DNA of 64,000 nucleotides from Nocardia asiatica NBRC 100129 (lineage in GTDB: Bacteria > Actinomycetota > Actinomycetes > Mycobacteriales > Mycobacteriaceae): the NCBI RefSeq assembly GCF_000308415.1, contig NZ_BAFS01000070.1:1-64000 (forward strand), given 5' to 3'. The notes under the pieces are model-generated. The model had not been told where the DNA came from, made no database searches, and worked only from the letters and a program-made list of their open reading frames with translations. The translations under genes and the position numbers were made by a program. Numbering within the stretch: position 1 is the stretch's first letter; each line of letters opens with the position of its first letter. Positions 30,156 to 36,850 of the stretch are shown piece by piece.

Positions 30156-30343
30156 TCAGCGGGCGGATTCGTAGATGCGCCGGACCACGTCCTCGATCTC
30201 GGGCTCTTCGATCGACAGGTTTCGGACTTCGGCGCGGTCGGACACGGCGGCCAGGTGAGCATCTCGAAGGTGGTGGACTTGCCCGCGCTGTTGGCGCCGA
30301 TATAGCCGACAGCGGAGCCCCGCTCTATCCGGACGGTCATCCG
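30156..30343 (-). pseudogene. ABC transporter ATPase, internally deleted remnant
   Basis: A start region TVRIERGSAVGYIGANSAGKST (degenerate Walker A; normally GPNGAGKST) reads from 30340. After about 30 codons the frame is lost and only the ATPase C-terminus remains in another frame (NLSIEEPEIEDVVRRIYESAR). Around 250 codons, including Walker B and the signature, are gone. It follows two permease remnants on the same strand. Confidence 0.75.
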
Positions 30344-31088
30344 GTCGACGGCGGTGAGCGTCTCCCGCCGCCTTCGCCAGCGGGTGCCGTCCCCGTGTGC
30401 CCGATCGCCACAGACGCAGCGCCGGCAGCCAGACCCGCAACGCCGCGACCGGCGTGAGCCACGCCGGCCAGGCGGGCAGCAGCGGCGGGCCGGGCAGTCC
30501 CAGCAGCGCGAGAGTGGGCAGGTAGGCCGTGAACGAGACCGGGATGGCGAACCCGAACAGCGGCCGCATCGGGGCGGGGAAGAGCGACGCGGGCCGGGTC
30601 GCCGCGAACGAGCCGCCGTAGGTGAAGCTGTTGGTGAGTTCGGAGCCGTCGATCAGATAGAACTGCAAACCGGCGGCGCAGACGAACACGCCACCGAACA
30701 ACGCGATGCCGCCGACCAGCGTGAACGCCAGCAGCGCGGCGGTGGCCGAATTCCACGCGATGTCGTTGCGCGCCAAACCGACCCCGAGCGCGACGATCGA
30801 GACCGAAGCGCGAGCGAACCTGCGCAGCGAGATGTCGCTGGTGATCAGTTGCAGCAGCAGCGGTTGCGGCCGTAGGTGATAGGCGTCGAGCTGCCCCATC
30901 CGGATCAGTACCGGCAGTGTGTCGAGGTGTCCGAAAATCACCTGGGCAAGGGCAGAACTCGAGTGGCTCAGCCCGAACAGCAGCAGCGCCGCGTCCAAGT
31001 CGATGCCGCCGAGAACGCGTGCGGTGCGGAAGATCAGCCAAACTTCGGCCAGTTCGACCAGGCCCACCATGAAGGCGCTCAGAACCAC
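30344..31088 (-). pseudogene. ABC-2 type permease (DUF990-like), N-terminus lost
   Basis: A long frame still reads most of a DUF990-type permease: LVELAEVWLIFRTARVLGGI, then SELTNSFTYGGSFA and PTLALLGLPGPPLLP, with five or six hydrophobic helices. The usual first 30 or so residues are missing and the C-terminus (LWRSGTRG) runs out of frame into the ATPase remnant. No good start codon or Shine-Dalgarno precedes it. Confidence 0.7.
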
Positions 31089-31222
31089 CCTGCACCTCCA
31101 GCCTGCGCCGGCAGACCACCAGTGGCACGCGCCCGATGATCCCGGCCGCCAGCATCCAGAACACCTGGGCGCCGATCACCGAGAGCGCCTGGGCGCCGGT
31201 GGCCCGCCCGCAGAGCACGTCG
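31089..31222 (-). pseudogene. 3' end of a first ABC-2 permease
   Basis: About 45 codons matching the typical permease C-terminus (GAQALSVIGAQVFWMLAAGI ... RRLEVQGG). The 5' part is absent; upstream of it the sequence turns into a degenerate tandem repeat. With the next two remnants it shows that a complete permease-permease-ATPase operon once stood here. Confidence 0.6.
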
Positions 31223-31240
31223 ACCGGCGGCCGCCGACAT

Positions 31241-31354
31241 CGCCGTGGCTCGCGATGATCTAGGGCTGTGGCTCGCGATGCTCTGACGCTGTGGTCGCGA
31301 TGGTGTGGGGTTGTTGTCCGCGGTGCTGTGGGGCCGTGGCCCGAGCGACGATCC
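31241..31354. repeat. Degenerate tandem repeat, about five units of 22-23 bp
   Basis: Units start near 31241, 31264, 31287, 31309 and 31332. The first three share GTGG(C)TCGCGATG; the last two are more diverged. It sits between the truncated permease and attL. Confidence 0.6.
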
Positions 31355-31559
31355 GGGCCTCCGTCTCGCGCGGTCGGCGACGATCGCACCGCTGCTCGGG
31401 TGGCGGCGGGTCAGGAGCGGGCTGGGTGGGCTGCCGGTCCTGCAACCGGCTCGCAAGTTCGGGAACACTCCGGCTGCGATCGCCGACGCCACCCCCGCCG
31501 AGGCGCCGCACCGGTCGAGTATTTCCGTGTTTGAGCGTCACACACCGCGGGTAATAGCA

Positions 31560-31589
31560 CTGGAGACCCGCATAGCTGCAGGTCTCCAG
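31560..31589 (-). terminator. Hairpin beside attL, probably the original tRNA-Arg terminator
   Basis: A perfect 9-bp stem (31560-31568 with 31581-31589) and a 12-nt loop lie 7 nt outside the 43-bp repeat, where the 3' end of the tRNA-Arg gene stood before integration. No strong T tract. Confidence 0.55.
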
Positions 31590-31595
31590 TGTGCT

Positions 31596-31638
31596 GCGCC
31601 CCCGGCAGGAATCGAACCTGCGACCTAGGGATTAGAAG
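31596..31638. repeat. attL: left 43-bp direct repeat of tRNA-Arg 3' half
   Basis: Identical over 43 bp to 41503-41545. It covers the anticodon loop to the 3' end of tRNA-Arg. The flanking bases differ on both sides, so the repeat borders are exact. Confidence 0.95.
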
Positions 31639-31771
31639 ATGTCGCATCCGATCGGTTCCGAACGATTCGCGAACATGCTGTTACGCAACGGGTTTGGCGG
31701 TTTCGTAATGCCTATAGATTCTCGGCGGTTCCGGTCGGCTCTCTCACATATTCGGTGAGTAAACGATGGGC

Positions 31772-32731
31772 TCAGACGCACAGCTCCGGGTCGATCTGGG
31801 TGAGCATCGAGCGCGCCCAGTCGGCGCCCTTGTGCCCATCCGGCAGAGCCGCGTATCCTTCCTCGGCTTCCCGCACGGCGTCCGGAGTGCGGCCCATCGC
31901 GGCCAGCACGATGCCGCGCTCCAGGCCCCAGAACCCCGGCGTGTACCAGTAGCCGAACGAGGGCAGATCGATTCCCTCCGCGGCTGCCGCTGCCGTGTCG
32001 GCGTGATGCAGTGCCCGCGCGGCCCGGCGCCGGTCACCCTGGAGTGCGAGAAGTTCGGCCCGCTGGTATCGGTCGTACACGCCGAGAATCGGGTGTGCCC
32101 GGGTGACGGCTATAGCCGACTCGGTGAGGTCGACAGCGCGCTGCAGGTCGCCGTTGTGGCGCGCGGTGTAGGCGCGGAAGCTGTGCGCGTGCGCGAGCTG
32201 TGATGGGTCGTCACCGTCCTCGGCGAGCTTCGCGGCGTCCCCCAGAACCCGGTCTGCGAGATGCCCGCGGTGGGTGGCATGTTCCAGCCAACCCCGGTAG
32301 CGCGCGACCTCGGACGCGAGGCTGGCCGAAGCTGGGCCGCCCGCACGGTGACGCGCCAGAGTGCGCGCGGTCGAGTCCATGCCGCGGACCAGCTGCACGA
32401 CGGACGCAGCACCCACAACGTCCTCTAGGTGCCGCGTGCGGTCGAGGATTGCGGAGAGGTCTTCCAGTCCTGCGCGGCCTGCGGTGGACGGGTCGCCCAC
32501 GGTCGCGCCGAGCCGTTCGAGGTCGACGGATTCCAGCCCCAGAACGGGGTCCGAGAGCACCGACCGGTATGCGTCGAGTACTGCGGCTGTGACTGGCCGT
32601 TGCCCGGTCTCGATCAGCGATAGATAGCTGGGTGTGAAGCAGGTGCGGCCGGCCATGCGGCGCAGTCCGATACCGGCGATCGTGCGCAGTTCGCGCAGCA
32701 GTTCGCCTGTTACCCCCGAATCGGTGAACAC
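31772..32731 (-). CDS. XRE-type regulator with TPR-like C-terminal domain
   Basis: 319 residues from the GTG at 32731; GTGs at 32770 and 32839 would lengthen it, and no Shine-Dalgarno decides. N-terminal Cro/CI-type helix-turn-helix: LLRELRTIAGIGLRRMAG, then PSYLSLIETGQRPVTAAVLDAYRSVL. Residues 90-319 are helical repeats resembling TPRs (AHSFRAYTARHNGDLQRAVDL, RYQRAELLALQGDRRRAARAL, LERGIVLAAMGRTPDAVREAEEG). Such proteins are common in Nocardia and Streptomyces and may sense a peptide. It is outside the structural operon and divergent from two tiny genes, so it may be their regulator. Confidence 0.8.
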   Translation of the reverse strand: MFTDSGVTGELLRELRTIAGIGLRRMAGRTCFTPSYLSLIETGQRPVTAAVLDAYRSVLSDPVLGLESVDLERLGATVGDPSTAGRAGLEDLSAILDRTRHLEDVVGAASVVQLVRGMDSTARTLARHRAGGPASASLASEVARYRGWLEHATHRGHLADRVLGDAAKLAEDGDDPSQLAHAHSFRAYTARHNGDLQRAVDLTESAIAVTRAHPILGVYDRYQRAELLALQGDRRRAARALHHADTAAAAAEGIDLPSFGYWYTPGFWGLERGIVLAAMGRTPDAVREAEEGYAALPDGHKGADWARSMLTQIDPELCV

Positions 32732-32863
32732 CAGTAAACGGTAAGCCTGTTCAGCGAAGGATGCTGGCACAACACACTTTCTGTAGCACTCGGCGCCGGG
32801 TGAACCCCCGAATCCTCGGCGCCGGGTGTCACCAACCACACCACAATGCCGAGGGGTACAGCC

Positions 32864-33031
32864 TTGCCCGCAGAGCTCGCAACCGTCCTCATCGTCATGG
32901 CCGCTGTCGGCGGTCTGCTGATCCTGCTGTTCTGGGTGCTGCCGTGGCTACTCGAGTTCGGTGGCGATCCGGACGAGCGGGTGCCGTTCCGTGAGGTCAT
33001 GGACCGCATCGAAAGCGAGGACAAGCGGTGA
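32864..33031 (+). CDS. Tiny membrane protein (55 aa)
   Basis: The TTG at 32864 is preferred because GAGGGG ends 7 nt before it; an in-frame ATG at 32846 lacks a site. One transmembrane helix (TVLIVMAAVGGLLILLFWVLPWLL) is followed by a charged cytoplasmic tail (GGDPDERVPFREVMDRIESEDKR). It overlaps the next gene by 4 nt. It is divergent from the XRE-TPR regulator. The function is unknown; single-helix proteins in phages and satellites often act in exclusion, lysis or toxicity. Confidence 0.6.
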   Translation: MPAELATVLIVMAAVGGLLILLFWVLPWLLEFGGDPDERVPFREVMDRIESEDKR

Positions 33032-33222
33032 CGACTCGGCGTTCGTGGATCGAGGACTACTGCGAGGACGGGAACATGCCCGCCGACGAGCAGCACGCGC
33101 AAGGACTGACGAAGTTGCACGCGAGCTGTGAACCTCCCTGCCCGCGGAAGCTTGTCGCCGAGCGGTATCTCCGGGAGCGTGGCACGGGCAGCGGAGGCGG
33201 AGCAGCAGCAAGCACGAGGTAG
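33028..33222 (+). CDS. Small cysteine-containing protein (64 aa)
   Basis: The GTG overlaps the previous stop (GTGA), so the two are translationally coupled. The sequence is hydrophilic (RRSWIEDYCEDGNMPADEQH, then LHASCEPPCPRKLVAERYL) with three cysteines in the first 40 residues and a Gly/Ala-rich tail. No family is recognised. A strong hairpin follows 53 nt downstream. Confidence 0.5.
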   Translation: MTTRRSWIEDYCEDGNMPADEQHAQGLTKLHASCEPPCPRKLVAERYLRERGTGSGGGAAASTR

Positions 33223-33238
33223 GCTGAGCAACCGGTTA

Positions 33239-33250
33239 CGTCACGTGACG
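33239..33250. promoter_or_regulatory. 12-bp perfect palindrome containing GTCACGTGAC
   Basis: CGTCACGTGACG is intergenic, between the tiny-gene pair and the tail-gene terminator. Its 10-bp core recurs at 35929-35938 in the same element and I saw it nowhere else in the window. Confidence 0.45.
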
Positions 33251-33274
33251 ACAACCGGGGCCGCAGGGAGCGGA

Positions 33275-33310
33275 AGAACCGGGGTACTCACCATCGAGTA
33301 CCCCGGTTCT
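33275..33310. terminator. Terminator between convergent tail gene and tiny-gene pair
   Basis: A perfect 15-bp stem (33275-33289 with 33296-33310) and 6-nt loop. It lies 7 nt from the tail gene stop and closes the structural operon. No long T tract. Confidence 0.8.
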
Positions 33311-33317
33311 CTCGTTC

Positions 33318-34964
33318 CTAGAGGATGCCGAGCAGATCCAAGTCGGCCCCGACGTCGGTGAACAGCTCTTTGATCGCGGCCGAGATCTGCCCCATGCGTG
33401 ACCATGCCTTGACGAGCGAGTCCTCTTCGTCGGCGCCGTCGCCGATGGTGATCTCCCAATGGCCGGCGGTGGTGCGGTCATCGACGTACGTCGCTTCCGT
33501 CACGTAGTCCACGAAGATCGCGTCGCCGACCTTGAACCCGATCTGATCCCCGATCCAGAAATCGGCGTTGGGGCCGAGGATGTAGGGAGCGCCGTCCTGC
33601 ACCGTCACCTTGTGGGAGGTGTAACCGCGAGTGTCGTGCAAGCCGTGGCGGCCGGTCATCAACCCGTCGAGGGTGTAGGCCTTCGATGAGTTCGTGACGC
33701 AGTGCTCTTGGAAGGCGTACGGCCCCGCGCGCTGTACTCGTCCTTGGTCGGTGTACTCCGCAAACGCGAGGAACACGTCGTCGAGCTGGCCCTGATACAG
33801 AGCGTCGAGTCCTGGCAGTCCGATTAGCAGGCCGAGCCATGCCAGGGCGTTCTTGAGCGCGAACTCAATCGACGCATTGACCCAGCCCGGCGACTTGCCG
33901 CCGACGATCACATGGGTAGCCAGGGGCTTGTGGATGGCGATTTCCGACGCGCCGAGACCGGAGTACTCGCCTTCCAGATACCAGATCCACGGGAAGTAGC
34001 GACGATTCCCGAGTGGGGTGTTGGCGTACGCCTGCTCGTAATCCCCACCGGTGGAATAGTCCGGGTACCGGATCGGGGTCACGCCATCGTCGAAGAAGTC
34101 CTCGAAAAACCGCGTGATCCCGTCCAATAGCGTGCCCGTCGCGCCGACGACGTTGGATTTGTCGACCGTGGTGACGTAGACGGTTGGACGGTCCAGGTAG
34201 AACCAGTCCGGGTCCGGCTGCTCGTCGTCCATGTCCGGCAGGAAGAACTGCGCGGTGAGGCACACGCCGTTGTCCTTCAACAACGGTGCGAACACCTGGT
34301 CGGCATGCTCGAACCGCACCGACACCGCCGCGAACGGGCTGGTATCCGTCAGCACGTTGATGCCGCCTACCGCGATCGGCCACGCGATCGACCCGACCTC
34401 GGCCCAGTCCGGGGCACCGTTCCACTGGTCGGCGGACATAAACGCTTGGCGGCGAAGAAGGTTCGCGATCAGGGTGAGGTGGATGATGGTGCGGACCCCG
34501 CCGAACATGAACCAATGCCGCGGCCACTGGGCGAACAGCGGCGCGAACGGTGAGGCGTAACAGACGGTCGTAGCGATGTGCTGCCAACAGTGGATCGCTT
34601 CAACTTCGATCGTCTTGTTACCGCGGTCGTCGACCACCTCGGCGACGCGGGTTACGAACCCGTCCCAGCGTTGCCCCGGCGTCTCGGCGGTCAAAGGGAT
34701 CGTGGCGTCTTCGCCATCGGGATTGCGGAGTAGGTGGTCGTAGTGGACGGTGTCCGGCGGAAGCGTCATCTTCAGCCCGCCCGCGCCATTCTTCACGTGC
34801 GAGAACGTGAGACTGAGGTAGCGGCCTTCTTCGCCGACCTCATTCATCCACTTGTCGTAGTAACGGACCGTCGCACGCTGATCCCGCCACATGTCTTGCT
34901 CCTGCTTGCGCAGGGCATCCATGTGGCGGACCTCAGCGTGCCCGTCCCACGCGGGCGCCGACAT
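33318..34964 (-). CDS. Gp37-like phage tail protein (Siphovirus ReqiPepy6 Gp37 family)
   Basis: 548 residues. N-terminal ATVRYYDKWMNEVGEEGRYL, the middle TPGQRWDGFVTRVAEVVDDRGN and the C-terminal YTSHKVTVQDGAPYILGPNA are of the Gp37-like family found in actinophage tail modules, where it is thought to be a baseplate or minor tail component. It begins 5 nt after the capsid gene stop, so it is coupled to it. No tape measure, tube or distal tail gene accompanies it, which is unusual. It ends at a terminator. Confidence 0.75.
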   Translation of the reverse strand: MSAPAWDGHAEVRHMDALRKQEQDMWRDQRATVRYYDKWMNEVGEEGRYLSLTFSHVKNGAGGLKMTLPPDTVHYDHLLRNPDGEDATIPLTAETPGQRWDGFVTRVAEVVDDRGNKTIEVEAIHCWQHIATTVCYASPFAPLFAQWPRHWFMFGGVRTIIHLTLIANLLRRQAFMSADQWNGAPDWAEVGSIAWPIAVGGINVLTDTSPFAAVSVRFEHADQVFAPLLKDNGVCLTAQFFLPDMDDEQPDPDWFYLDRPTVYVTTVDKSNVVGATGTLLDGITRFFEDFFDDGVTPIRYPDYSTGGDYEQAYANTPLGNRRYFPWIWYLEGEYSGLGASEIAIHKPLATHVIVGGKSPGWVNASIEFALKNALAWLGLLIGLPGLDALYQGQLDDVFLAFAEYTDQGRVQRAGPYAFQEHCVTNSSKAYTLDGLMTGRHGLHDTRGYTSHKVTVQDGAPYILGPNADFWIGDQIGFKVGDAIFVDYVTEATYVDDRTTAGHWEITIGDGADEEDSLVKAWSRMGQISAAIKELFTDVGADLDLLGIL

Positions 34965-34969
34965 GGTCG

Positions 34970-35812
34970 TCAGCTCGCGTCAGGCTGGCCGATTCGCACG
35001 ATTGCCTGCGGGTGCGGGAACCCGAACGCAACGCGCATCGTCGCCTTCACGCCGACCCGATCGCTCGAGAAGTAGGCGTGTTCGGAGATGGTGAGCGTTG
35101 TGTTCCTGCGCAACGTGGTGAACGCGAAAGCGCGCGGGATACCCCAGATGTCGCCGTTGGTGACGTAGGGCGAGACCAGCAGGGGCACACCGAGAACGGT
35201 CCGCGCGCCGGGCCGCGACGGGTCCGGGCCGAGCAACGGCCGGTTGCTGCCGGTGATCTCCTTCAGCTTCGCCAACTCCAGCGCCGTGTCCGGGTGCGCG
35301 ACGAAGTTGCTGATCTGGGCGCCGACGTTCTCCGCCTTGGAGATGGCTTCGGCGAACGGGTCGGTGTTGGCGATGCCGGAACCCACGTCGACGAGTTGGT
35401 GTGTGGTCGAGCCGATTCCGTCCGGGCCGTTGGTGGTGGTCGCGGCGAAGAACGCCGTATCGACCTTTGCGACGATGCTGCGGACCAGGCCGGCGCCGAC
35501 GATGTCGAGCGCTTGCGGGTTCGAGTCCTCGGCCAGTTCGCGGGACACGATCGTCAGGCCGGCGACCTTGCGGTGAGTGATCTCGAGTTCATCGTGTTCG
35601 GAATCGTCCGGGGTGATCTCGGCGCCTTCGGGCACCCACTGTGCCGCCGGGTCCGCGGTGACGATGGGGAACTTGGAAGAGGTCGAGTCGGTCGACAGGA
35701 GGGTGGTCACCTGGAAGGCGACGGAATCGCGTTGTACGGGCTGGACGATCAGCTGGTGAATCTGCTCGGGGAGGAGACCACCGACGCCCGACGACGTCGT
35801 GTAGAGAGCCAT
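34970..35812 (-). CDS. HK97-fold phage major capsid protein
   Basis: 280 residues from the ATG at 35812 after AAAGGCGAG. Typical phage_capsid features are present: LLPEQIHQLIVQPVQRDSVA at the N-arm, KFPIVTADPAAQWVPEGAEI, the E-loop to spine region THRKVAGLTIVSRELAED, and the A-domain GVPLLVSPYVTNGDIWG. No N-terminal delta domain is present; a separate scaffold gene lies upstream, which fits scaffold-dependent capsids. No protease gene is nearby. It is short for HK97-family MCPs but close to those of small actinophages. Confidence 0.88.
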   Translation of the reverse strand: MALYTTSSGVGGLLPEQIHQLIVQPVQRDSVAFQVTTLLSTDSTSSKFPIVTADPAAQWVPEGAEITPDDSEHDELEITHRKVAGLTIVSRELAEDSNPQALDIVGAGLVRSIVAKVDTAFFAATTTNGPDGIGSTTHQLVDVGSGIANTDPFAEAISKAENVGAQISNFVAHPDTALELAKLKEITGSNRPLLGPDPSRPGARTVLGVPLLVSPYVTNGDIWGIPRAFAFTTLRRNTTLTISEHAYFSSDRVGVKATMRVAFGFPHPQAIVRIGQPDAS

Positions 35813-35890
35813 GATTGCTCGCCTTTGCGGTAGCGGGGAATGGTCTCCGGCTGGCCGCAAGCCAGTCCGGTTGCCCCGCTGGGGCGAGCG

Positions 35891-35938
35891 TGACGCGAGT
35901 CCCCGACTCCTGGCCGGTAACGACTCGCGTCACGTGAC
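35891..35938. promoter_or_regulatory. Hairpin and GTCACGTGAC palindrome between scaffold and capsid genes
   Basis: TGACGCGAGT (35891-35900) and ACTCGCGTCA (35923-35932) form a 10-bp stem with a 22-nt loop. It overlaps GTCACGTGAC (35929-35938), a copy of the palindrome at 33240. The 129-nt gap is long for this tightly packed operon, so it may adjust scaffold-to-capsid ratio or bind a protein. Confidence 0.45.
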
Positions 35939-35941
35939 ATA

Positions 35942-36439
35942 TTACTGCTCGCGCTTGGCGTCGGCGAACGCCTGCGCCCACCCAGTCGCGAGTCCGTCGA
36001 CGCTCGCACCCGAAGCGCCGGACCGCAGCGACCCGACCGCGGGCCGCGTGCGCGTGGTGCGCTGCCAATGCGGATGCGACTCCAGCACGCCCTCGATCGC
36101 CTTGCCGACCTTCGCCGGATCAATCGCGCCGTCCTTGCCGCGCAACGTCTCGAGGTCGGTTCCGCCCGTCCAGAGGTCGGAAGGGTCCGCCATCCGATCG
36201 GCGGCAAGGCGTTCGACCTCCGCGCGCTCGTACGCGGTGACGCGCTCACGGAGAGCATCGCGCTCGGTCTCGGTCTCGCGCAGCTGCCGCCGGTACTTCG
36301 CCGCTTCCCGGTTGCCGTTCGGCTGCTCCCCCGAATCGGTCTCGGTCGCTGGCGCATCCACCGCGGTATCGGTGGCCTGTTCGTCGCCGGGCTGCTGCTC
36401 GGTGGGTTCGATCGGGTCAGCAGGGGTGGTGTCGGTCAT
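35942..36439 (-). CDS. Phage scaffolding protein
   Basis: 165 residues, acidic. Residues 1-42 are disordered (Glu/Asp/Thr/Pro). Residues 45-80 form a coiled coil (EAAKYRRQLRETETERDALR followed by ERVTAYERAEVERL). The C-terminus is basic at TTRTRPAVGS. This is the usual make-up of scaffolds encoded just before an HK97-fold capsid. It overlaps the preceding small gene by 4 nt. Assigned by composition and position rather than by a strong motif. Confidence 0.75.
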   Translation of the reverse strand: MTDTTPADPIEPTEQQPGDEQATDTAVDAPATETDSGEQPNGNREAAKYRRQLRETETERDALRERVTAYERAEVERLAADRMADPSDLWTGGTDLETLRGKDGAIDPAKVGKAIEGVLESHPHWQRTTRTRPAVGSLRSGASGASVDGLATGWAQAFADAKREQ

Positions 36440-36645
36440 GGGGTGGTGTCCTTTCCGGTGTAGGGAGCGGTGACGTACAGACGTTCGGTGACGCGCTCGA
36501 TGCCGTCTTCGGTCATCTCGTAGTGCACGACCTCGACGTCCCCGGCCGGGATGTCGTCGGTGGGCAGCGTGCGACGCGGTACGACGTCGGGGGGTGCACG
36601 GTGGTACTCGGGTAGTCCATCGTTGATGTCTTGCTCAGCGCTCAC
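36436..36645 (-). CDS. Small acidic phage-element protein (69 aa)
   Basis: Reads MSAEQDINDGLPEYHRAPPD then VVHYEMTEDGIERVTERLYV. It overlaps the scaffold start by 4 nt (ATGA), so it is translated with it. It is probably the first gene of the structural block, because the gap upstream holds GC hairpins. No family recognised. Confidence 0.65.
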   Translation of the reverse strand: MSAEQDINDGLPEYHRAPPDVVPRRTLPTDDIPAGDVEVVHYEMTEDGIERVTERLYVTAPYTGKDTTP

Positions 36646-36810
36646 GGCGCGGTCCTCTCATCGAACGGGCGCGTTACGTTATGACGCGCTGACCAGGGAA
36701 AACGGGCAGGCAACTCGATCGGGGCGGGTCGGGGCCGCAGCCGCTCGATGCCCTGACCTGCGGTGCCTTTGGAAAAAAACGTCGGGGAGAGAACACCGCC
36801 TATGCCAAGG

Positions 36811-36842
36811 GGGGCGGGCGAGCCGCCCCGGGGGTCACCCCC
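36811..36842 (-). terminator. Tandem GC hairpins after the RepA-like ATPase gene
   Basis: GGGGCGG/CCGCCCC (36811-36817 with 36823-36829) is followed by GGGGG-TCA-CCCCC (36830-36842). They lie within 40 nt of the ATPase stop; a T7 run on the minus strand is about 30 nt further on. They may separate replication genes from structural genes, or be part of a packaging or origin site. Confidence 0.4.
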
Positions 36843-36850
36843 CAGGGGGC

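Noticed and set aside
31596..31638. A second tRNA-Arg gene at the left repeat
   Set aside because: Only the anticodon loop to 3' end is present; the 5' half is replaced by unrelated sequence, so it is attL.
36800..36850. cos packaging site
   Set aside because: The GC hairpins are suggestive but there is no terminase or HNH gene beside them and no recognisable cohesive end.
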